Shown piece after piece: positions 1 to 6,757 of a stretch of DNA of 9,199 bases. How positions within the stretch are numbered: position 1 is the first letter of the stretch; every line of letters begins with the position of its first letter. The translations under genes were made by a program, and so were the position numbers. Source of the DNA: JASJBU01 sp965372385 (GTDB lineage: Bacteria > Pseudomonadota > Gammaproteobacteria > Chromatiales > Chromatiaceae); assembly GCA_965372385.1 (NCBI GenBank), contig CBDVCD010000129.1, positions 1-9,199 on the forward strand. Direction: 5' to 3'. The notes under the pieces are model-generated. The model saw only the letters and a list, made by a program, of their open reading frames with translations. It was not told where the DNA came from and did no database searches.

Positions 1-315
1 CTACCGGCCATCACCAAAGCCGAGATTGAACTTGGCATTGCCTTGTTGCCGGACGGAAAACGCAAGGATGCGTTTGCGCGCTTGGCCTGCAACCTGTTCG
101 ACGAGTTTCAGGACCGAATTCTCCCCTTTGACGCCGGCGCTGCCACCTACTATGCAAACCTGGTTGCGACCGCCCGCAAGGCTGGCCGCGCCATCTCGGT
201 GGAGGATGCTCAGATCGCAGCCATAACCCAGGCAAACCGTTTGACCCTGGCAACACGCAACACCAAGGATTTCGAGTTCATCCCCGATCTTTTGTTGATC
301 AATCCGTGGAAATGA
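1..315 (+). CDS. vapC: VapC/FitB-type PIN-domain ribonuclease toxin (3' part; 5' end outside window)
   Basis: The reading frame is open from base 1 to a TGA at 313-315, giving 104 visible residues. The sequence is a typical PIN-domain toxin C-terminal portion. An ITKAEIELGIALLP segment carries the conserved acidic residue (Glu at visible position 8). It is followed by ILPFD, then ISVEDAQIAAI with a conserved Asp (position 69), and TRNTKDF with the last acidic residue (Asp at 90), ending in INPWK. In VapC/FitB proteins these acids, with an N-terminal Asp missing here, bind Mg2+ for RNA cleavage, and a small antitoxin gene normally lies just upstream. Both the start codon and any antitoxin would be left of the window, so the truncation is only the window edge. 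The TTG at 43 is inside the domain and is not the true start. The gene is GC-rich (40 of 60 bases in 121-180), unlike parts of the helicase genes that follow. Confidence 0.88.
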   Translation, partial: LPAITKAEIELGIALLPDGKRKDAFARLACNLFDEFQDRILPFDAGAATYYANLVATARKAGRAISVEDAQIAAITQANRLTLATRNTKDFEFIPDLLLINPWK

Positions 316-316
316 C

Positions 317-334
317 CGGTTGATGATTCAATCG
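317..334. repeat. Imperfect inverted repeat in the gap before the giant helicase gene
   Basis: CGGTTGA (317-323) and TCAATCG (328-334) are complementary except for one G.T pair, leaving a 4-base spacer. It sits 2 bases after the vapC stop and about 35 bases before the GTG start of the helicase. It could be an operator half-site pair, a weak hairpin after vapC, or chance. There is no T-run after it, so it is not a classical terminator. I could not place a convincing sigma-70 promoter in 316-368: TATAAA at 349-354 lies too close to the ribosome binding site to leave a leader containing it. The helicase genes may therefore be read through from upstream. Confidence 0.3.
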
Positions 335-355
335 TAGCGAATGGACAATATAAAA

Positions 356-371
356 AAGGACTGATTCCGTG
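356..371 (+). promoter_or_regulatory. Ribosome binding site and GTG start of the giant helicase
   Basis: AAGGA at 356-360 is followed by 8 bases and then GTG at 369-371. An in-frame stop (TAA at 351-353) lies just upstream, and no ATG or TTG comes between. This GTG is therefore the natural start and fixes the N-terminus as MLPSLIVREL. Confidence 0.75.
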
Positions 372-3300
372 CTCCCCTCCCTCATCGTCCGCGAACTCAT
401 CGAAAGCATTCATCACTTTCTTAGCACCACCTTTCCCGCAACCAGTCCGGGTTTTTTGCGTGAAGATGGTTCGACAGCCATTGATGAGCTTCTAGCGACA
501 CCGGAAGCCATTTTTAAGGGGCCTTATCTCAGCCTGGGTCTTCCCTATCGCACCATGGAAAAAGACCAGGCACTACCCTTCAGTGGGCTTGACCCTGGCT
601 TTGCACCCTATAGTCATCAACTGAAGGCATTCCAACGTCTATGTGGCGCCAACCCACTTCCCACACTGATTGCCACCGGGACCGGTTCCGGCAAAACGGA
701 ATGTTTTATGTATCCAATATTGGATCACTGCGCCACTCACCCATCGAGCGGTATCAAAGCGATTGTGATCTATCCCATGAACGCCTTGGCCTCTGACCAG
801 GCACGGCGTTTCGCCAAGGAGATACACAAACGGGTCAATCTTCGCGGAAAGGTTCGTGTTGGGCTTTTCGTTGGAGCCGGCGAAGCATCACCAAACAGAG
901 CGATGACGGATGATTTTGTTATCACCTGCAAAGAGGCCCAGCGTGAAGATCCGCCGGATATTCTGCTGACCAACTACAAGATGTTGGATTACCTTTTGTT
1001 GCGCCCCAAAGACCAGCCTCTATGGCGCCACAATGCCCCGGACACACTTAGATACCTGGTGGTCGATGAACTGCATACGTTCGATGGCGCACAGGGTACA
1101 GACCTGGCCTGTCTGATTCGCCGATTGCGCGACAGGCTTCAGATTAGCTCTGGGATGGCCTGTGTGGGCACCTCGGCAACCATTGGCGGAGAGCAATCAC
1201 TCAGCGCCCTGACAAGCTATGCCAGCCAGGTATTCTTCACGACATTTGACAGCCATGCTGTCATTCGAGAAGAGCGTTTGACTGCCGAAGAATTTCTGTC
1301 AGGTTCTATTACGGAAACCCGCTGGCCAGAACCCTCAACACTACTGGCCATGCCGTCGAAAAACTACCGTTCACCGGATGACTTTATAGCCGCCCATGCG
1401 CAGTTATGGTTCGAGAACCCGCCCCGGGGTCTGGCCAGCCATGACAAACAACAACGAATACGTGCTGTAGTGGATTTGGGTGAGGCGCTGTGTAAACACG
1501 AAGCCTTCCATACCTTGCTCAAGAGTTGCAACGGAGTTACCGACCTCCAGCAACTGACCACCAACTGGTCAGCCTCTCTTCGCACATCAGAGGAAGGGGC
1601 TGCCGCCATTCTGGACAGCCTCTGTGCCTTGATCTCCACTGCACGTTGCTGTCGATCACCGGAAATGAGAGATCCGGCCAAGGACGGTACCAAACCATTT
1701 CTTCAGGTCCGTACACAGCTTTGGCTAAGGGAACTGCGCCGCCTGGTTGCCAGTGTGGAACAAAGGCCCAGGATGGTATTTGCGGATGACCTGCCGCAAC
1801 TGAGTGAGCCATTACACCTACCTGCCGTGCATTGCCGCGAGTGTTACGCCACTGCCTGGACATCGGTACGTAAACCCAATGAACCCACTCTCGGCAGCGA
1901 TTTACGGAAAATCTATAACGCCTACTTTAGCCAGTCACCAGACACCTGTGTGCTGTTTCCAGTGGAAAGCACAGAACACCCAGAGGGCAAAGGTCTGGTC
2001 AAACAACTCTGCCCCAACTGTGGCTGTCTGAGCAGCGAAGTCGAGGAGGCCTGTCCCGAGTGTGAAGAACAGGAATTGGTTCGTGTTTGGCTTCCCGACA
2101 TGAACAGGTCAGGCAGTCAGAATGGACAGCAAGTTACCCGCTTTCACAACGATTGCCCTTATTGTGGGGCCCGTGGGGGCCTGTCTGTGATGGGTTCGCG
2201 AGCTGCCAGCCTGAGTAGCGTACTCATCAGTAACTTATTCTCCAGTGTCTACAATGATGATCATAAACTCATCGCCTTCTCTGATTCCGTACAGGATGCG
2301 GCCCACCGCGCTGGGTTCTTCGGCGCCCGTACTTGGCGGCAGGTCATGCGCCAGGCGATGTTTCAGGCCATTCAGCAACGCCTGAACGGTATGCCCTTGG
2401 ATCAGGTGGCCCAGCAAGTTGGACAATTCTGGCGTGACCAATTAGGTGACGAGGCCTTTTGCGCCACCTTTCTCGCACCCAATTTGGAATGGCTTCGAGA
2501 TTGGGAGAGGTTGCGCACTGAAGGAAAATTACCCGAAAAGTCCGACCTCGCGGACTATTGGGTTCAGCGACGATTTACCTGGGAGGTGATCAGCGAATTT
2601 GGTCTTGGCAGCCGCATCGGCAGAACACTCGAGCGTACCGGCAGAGCGACTGTCGCCCCTAACCAGGTCGCGCTTCAACAGGTAATCACCCAGGTATTGC
2701 CTGAATTGCAGAACCAGATCGGTGATCTAAGAGGAATATCAAAGCAACAGCTTGAAATTTTCCTGCTCGGATTCCTCTGGCGATTACGCACCAGTGGCGC
2801 CTTCTACCATGAGTTCCTTAAAGGCTACCTGAACGCCGGTTGTAAGGAGTTTCAGATTACCCGTATGCGCTTTATGCCGGGGTACGGGAAGGCATCACGC
2901 CCCCCGGCATTTCTCAGCATGGAGCGTCTTTCGAACAACTTTGAATGCATCAAGAACAAGAGCCCAACCTGGTATGCCCACTGGTTTCACAAGACCCTGG
3001 CAGGTGGCGACAACCTCTTCGCCGGCGCTGCCCTGGAACAGGCGTATCGGATTATTCTGGATGCCCTGGTAGAGACGGGACTTGCCAATTATCATGAGGT
3101 CCGGGGGCATGATGTCTGGTCACTACGCCCTGATCGCTGGTCCTGCGTAACCCAACTGGCTGAATTGAGCTGCAGTCACTGCAGACAACGAATTCAGGTG
3201 CCTATGACTCAGCTAATGCAGTGGCAACAGGTCCCCTGCCAGCGCGCTGGTTGTCCCGGTAACTACGCTATGCCAACAGCGCTCACACTCCCTTCGTCCG

Positions 3301-6300
3301 GGAATAAAGCACCCATTCGTCTGATAACATCTGAGCACACGGGTTTACTCGATACCGAGCAACGACTGTTTATCGAAAACTCTTTCAAAGCAGGCGATAA
3401 GCCATGGGATATCAATCTGCTATCGGCCACACCAACCATGGAGATGGGAATAGATATAGGTGATCTCTCTTCCGTGTTGCTCTGTTCCGTTCCGCCCGCT
3501 CAAGCCAACTACCTGCAGCGAATAGGTCGTGCCGGAAGGACTGATGGTAATGCCGTCAACATTACTGTAGCCAACGGTGTGCCGCATGACCTGTTCTTTT
3601 ATGCGGAGCCGATGGAGATGATGGCCGGTGATATCCAGCCGCCCGGCATCTTTCTGAAGGCCACCGCGGTACTGGAGCGTCAGTTAATCGCCTACTGCTT
3701 CGATCAGTGGGGGCAAACCGGTATAAGAGACAACGCCATCCCTGGAAGGCTGAAGGAGGTCTTGGACGGCATTGCCAAGAACGATGGATCAAGATTTCCC
3801 CACAACCTGATCAAATACATCCAGAGTGATCGCAATCGCCTGTTCAGGGAATTTCATCGGCTCTTTCCAGAGCTGGATGAGGAGTCTGTCACTCACCTCC
3901 AGAACTTTCTGTTTGGTAACGATGACGATACTGCTCCTGACATCACCTTCCGCTTACTCAACCGGCTGCATGTTATGCAAAAACAACGAGTGAGCCTGCA
4001 GGAGAAGATCAAAGACCTGAAGACTCAACTCGATAAGCTGAAAAAACAGCCTGAGGATGAGGCTACCAAAGAGACCATCCAGGCGATCGAGGAAGAGCGA
4101 TATGGACTGATGCGACTGTTGAGCTCCTTCAACGGGAAACAGACCCTGAATTTCTTCACGGATGAAGGACTATTGCCAAACTACGCCTTCCCGGAAGAGG
4201 GTGTGACCTTACATTCGGTAATCTATCGAAAAGCAGAAAAGGCGGAAGCTGCTGGTGACGAGGGAGGTGAACCGAAAAAACCCTTTGAGCGCATCACTTA
4301 TGAGTTTAATCGCCCGGCACAGGCAGCCCTGAGTGAACTTGCCCCAGAAAGTCGCTTTTATGGCGTGAACCGGCGTATCGAGATTGACCAGGTTGACCTG
4401 TCTGTCTCCGCGGCAGAAGAGTGGCGTCTATGTAACCGCTGTCATTACGCTGAAAACCTCATTGAGAAAGGCGATAACCACCACAGTTGCCCGCGCTGTG
4501 GCAGTGAATTGTGGCAGAACATAAGCCAGAAACAGACGCTACTGAAGCTTAAGCAGGTCTTCGCGAATGCCAGCGACCGGGAAAGCCGAATTGGTGATGA
4601 CAGTGAACAACGGGAACCACTGTTCTTCAATCGACAACTTTTGGTTGATATCCAACCCAACGCATCCAAGAAGGCCTTCAAACTGGAAGATGAGAGCCTT
4701 CCTTTCGGTTTTGAATACCTCAGTACAGCCACATTCCGGGAAGTCAATTTCGGCCAGGTTGGCGATGACGGAGTGGAAATCGAGGTGGCCGGAACCACAA
4801 CCAACCGACCTGGGTTCAGAATCTGCAAACATTGTGGCAAGGTTAAGAAAAAAGGCCGCCAGCAGCAGAAGAATCACTCCTTCAGCTGCCGACTCAATAA
4901 GCCGGGGGTTGAAGAATCTCCCACCGATTATCATCATGCCCTCTATCTGTACCGTGAACTGAAGTCAGAAGCCGTTCGCCTGTTGTTGCCGCTGGCCGAA
5001 GTCGCCTCCTCGGACACACGCATGCAAAGCCTGATTGCCGCGTTGCATCTGGGGCTGAAGCGGTTTTTCGGTGGTGATGTCAGTCATTTACAAATCACCA
5101 GTTACTCCGAACCGACGAGCGATAACGACCAGCGCCGCTATTATTTGGTCATCCTGGATACCATCCCTGGAGGAACGGGTTATCTCAAGGATCTGCTGCG
5201 CACGCCGGAGAATCTGTTGGAGATGCTTCGGTTGGCCTATCAGGTGCTGGTGAGCTGCCGCTGTAACGACGATCCGGACAAAGATGGTTGTTACCGCTGC
5301 CTGTATGCCTACCGGGAGAGCCGCAACCTCGAGTCAATATCCCGTGATTCGGCAAAAGAGCTGATTGGGGATATTCTGGAATCATCCAATCAGCTGGTGC
5401 CTGTTGATGGTCTGGATAAAATAGAGTTCAATGCCCTACTGGAATACGAGCTGGAACGTCGTTTTATTGAGACCTTGGGTAACGTCAAAGCCGGGGTCAA
5501 TCTGAGTAGTCAGATCGTTAATGGAAAGCCAGGTTGGATGCTTTCGCTAGCATCCGGTGATGGACAGACCATGAGTTGGCGGATAGAACCTCAGGTTGAC
5601 CTTGGATCTAGCGAGGGAATTCATCTGAAGACACGGCCTGATTTCATTTTCTGGCCGCTACGAGAACGTAAAGGGCTGAAGCCGGTCGCGGTTTACCTCG
5701 ATGGCTTCGCATATCACCAGGATAAAACCGTAGATGACACACAAAAGCGATTAGCCATACTGAGATCGGGCCAATTTATTGTCTGGAGCTTGAATTGGTG
5801 GGATCTCCCCTCACCTGACGTTGCACTAAATACGGATGTTATTTCCTGGTTGCAACACCCTTTGGAGAGCAAGGCCGCTGACTATTTCAACAAGCTGGCT
5901 GAGAAACTGGAGAAATCGCAATTCAACCAGCTCTCCTCACTCGCCCTGGAAGGTCCTTTCAAGTGGTTCCTGCATTATCTTTCTGGAGCTGAGACCGTGG
6001 TAGGACGCCTACGATGGCTTGCCCTATCCAGACAGTTTTCATTGCTGGACATACTGACAGCTCGTGACACCCTGCGTAGAAGTAAAATTCAGTCCAGCGC
6101 AACTGGCCTATCACCGCAGGCCTGGCAACAACTCCATTTGGAGGGAGAAATTATTGCCGGATTGCGAAACGTCTATGGTGAGCCCGGTGTCCATGCCATT
6201 GGGAGTCTCCCCATACATGCACTCAGTTCCGCCAATGAACTGTTTCAGGAAGCATCACTTCTACTATGCCTTGACGATAGCAACACCGCTCATGAGGCAT

Positions 6301-6755
6301 TCAAGGAGTCATGGAGACGCTTTTGGGCTGCTACCAATATTTTCCAGTTTCTTCCTCATTTCTGTGCCGTCACCCTCAAGGGCTTAAACGGTGGAACCTA
6401 TGATGAGCTCTTACTGAGTAGTCCACAGGCTTCATCAGCGCATGAAACCCACCCTGTTGATGAGGGATGGCAGGAGGCATTGGAGTTGACCGAATACCCT
6501 CATGAGGCTGCTTCCCTTGCTGACAGAGGCTGCCCCGCCCCAGAGGTGGGTATAGACTGGAACAACGACAAACAGGAAGTCGTTGCCGAATTCGAGTGGC
6601 TATGGAGAAAGGCGAAGATTGCATTCGCTGAGATTGAGCAGACATTGGCTGAACAGCTTGTAGTAGATGGTTGGCGTATTGTTACAAAATTAGATAATTC
6701 CAATATCCAATTGCTCACTGATTGGCTATTGGAGTTGACTGAAGGAGCAGAATAA
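369..6755 (+). CDS. DruE-like giant DEAD/DEAH-box helicase with DUF1998 (MZB) domain, putative phage defence
   Basis: An intact 2128-residue SF2 helicase. Residues about 75-310 form the first RecA lobe: Q-motif region YSHQLKAF (81-88), Walker A ATGTGSGKT (102-110), YPMNAL (135-140), TNYKMLDYLL (from 201), DELH (233-236) and TSAT (268-271). A Cys-rich insert follows (C489/C492, C548/C551/C553, C562/C565, C596/C599), then FSDSVQDAAHRAG (from 637). The second lobe has the MGIDIG motif V (1026-1031) and QRIGRAGR motif VI (1050-1057). A charged coiled coil spans about 1203-1248, followed by GLLPNYAFP (1267-1275), a hallmark of DUF1998 helicases. More zinc-type pairs lie at C1355/C1358, C1374/C1377 and C1486/C1489. 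The DUF1998/MZB core shows PGGTGYL (1600-1606) and Cys 1630, 1632, 1641 and 1644. A Vsr-like module covers about 1757-1813. Length and architecture best match DruE of Druantia; DISARM DrmA/DrmB and the repair helicase MrfA are relatives. It presumably translocates on DNA in the cytoplasm. The defence role is inferred; family membership is strong. Confidence 0.85.
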   Translation: MLPSLIVRELIESIHHFLSTTFPATSPGFLREDGSTAIDELLATPEAIFKGPYLSLGLPYRTMEKDQALPFSGLDPGFAPYSHQLKAFQRLCGANPLPTLIATGTGSGKTECFMYPILDHCATHPSSGIKAIVIYPMNALASDQARRFAKEIHKRVNLRGKVRVGLFVGAGEASPNRAMTDDFVITCKEAQREDPPDILLTNYKMLDYLLLRPKDQPLWRHNAPDTLRYLVVDELHTFDGAQGTDLACLIRRLRDRLQISSGMACVGTSATIGGEQSLSALTSYASQVFFTTFDSHAVIREERLTAEEFLSGSITETRWPEPSTLLAMPSKNYRSPDDFIAAHAQLWFENPPRGLASHDKQQRIRAVVDLGEALCKHEAFHTLLKSCNGVTDLQQLTTNWSASLRTSEEGAAAILDSLCALISTARCCRSPEMRDPAKDGTKPFLQVRTQLWLRELRRLVASVEQRPRMVFADDLPQLSEPLHLPAVHCRECYATAWTSVRKPNEPTLGSDLRKIYNAYFSQSPDTCVLFPVESTEHPEGKGLVKQLCPNCGCLSSEVEEACPECEEQELVRVWLPDMNRSGSQNGQQVTRFHNDCPYCGARGGLSVMGSRAASLSSVLISNLFSSVYNDDHKLIAFSDSVQDAAHRAGFFGARTWRQVMRQAMFQAIQQRLNGMPLDQVAQQVGQFWRDQLGDEAFCATFLAPNLEWLRDWERLRTEGKLPEKSDLADYWVQRRFTWEVISEFGLGSRIGRTLERTGRATVAPNQVALQQVITQVLPELQNQIGDLRGISKQQLEIFLLGFLWRLRTSGAFYHEFLKGYLNAGCKEFQITRMRFMPGYGKASRPPAFLSMERLSNNFECIKNKSPTWYAHWFHKTLAGGDNLFAGAALEQAYRIILDALVETGLANYHEVRGHDVWSLRPDRWSCVTQLAELSCSHCRQRIQVPMTQLMQWQQVPCQRAGCPGNYAMPTALTLPSSGNKAPIRLITSEHTGLLDTEQRLFIENSFKAGDKPWDINLLSATPTMEMGIDIGDLSSVLLCSVPPAQANYLQRIGRAGRTDGNAVNITVANGVPHDLFFYAEPMEMMAGDIQPPGIFLKATAVLERQLIAYCFDQWGQTGIRDNAIPGRLKEVLDGIAKNDGSRFPHNLIKYIQSDRNRLFREFHRLFPELDEESVTHLQNFLFGNDDDTAPDITFRLLNRLHVMQKQRVSLQEKIKDLKTQLDKLKKQPEDEATKETIQAIEEERYGLMRLLSSFNGKQTLNFFTDEGLLPNYAFPEEGVTLHSVIYRKAEKAEAAGDEGGEPKKPFERITYEFNRPAQAALSELAPESRFYGVNRRIEIDQVDLSVSAAEEWRLCNRCHYAENLIEKGDNHHSCPRCGSELWQNISQKQTLLKLKQVFANASDRESRIGDDSEQREPLFFNRQLLVDIQPNASKKAFKLEDESLPFGFEYLSTATFREVNFGQVGDDGVEIEVAGTTTNRPGFRICKHCGKVKKKGRQQQKNHSFSCRLNKPGVEESPTDYHHALYLYRELKSEAVRLLLPLAEVASSDTRMQSLIAALHLGLKRFFGGDVSHLQITSYSEPTSDNDQRRYYLVILDTIPGGTGYLKDLLRTPENLLEMLRLAYQVLVSCRCNDDPDKDGCYRCLYAYRESRNLESISRDSAKELIGDILESSNQLVPVDGLDKIEFNALLEYELERRFIETLGNVKAGVNLSSQIVNGKPGWMLSLASGDGQTMSWRIEPQVDLGSSEGIHLKTRPDFIFWPLRERKGLKPVAVYLDGFAYHQDKTVDDTQKRLAILRSGQFIVWSLNWWDLPSPDVALNTDVISWLQHPLESKAADYFNKLAEKLEKSQFNQLSSLALEGPFKWFLHYLSGAETVVGRLRWLALSRQFSLLDILTARDTLRRSKIQSSATGLSPQAWQQLHLEGEIIAGLRNVYGEPGVHAIGSLPIHALSSANELFQEASLLLCLDDSNTAHEAFKESWRRFWAATNIFQFLPHFCAVTLKGLNGGTYDELLLSSPQASSAHETHPVDEGWQEALELTEYPHEAASLADRGCPAPEVGIDWNNDKQEVVAEFEWLWRKAKIAFAEIEQTLAEQLVVDGWRIVTKLDNSNIQLLTDWLLELTEGAE

Positions 6756-6757
6756 TG
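6742..6757 (+). promoter_or_regulatory. Shine-Dalgarno and TAATG stop-start overlap coupling the two helicase genes
   Basis: A perfect AAGGAG (6742-6747) sits 7 bases before ATG (6755-6757). The stop TAA (6753-6755) of the upstream gene shares its last A with this ATG. This arrangement is typical of translational coupling and indicates one mRNA and matched synthesis of the two proteins. Confidence 0.85.

Noticed and set aside
349..354. TATAAA as a -10 promoter box for the helicase operon.
   Set aside because: Transcription would begin at or after the ribosome binding site at 356-360, and no good -35 sits at the proper distance (TTGATG at 320 is 23 bases away).
4445..4962. Overlapping open frames of about 130 codons on both strands inside the giant helicase gene.
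   Set aside because: They lie opposite or out of frame with a continuous, motif-rich coding sequence, have no ribosome binding sites I could credit and show no recognisable protein motifs.
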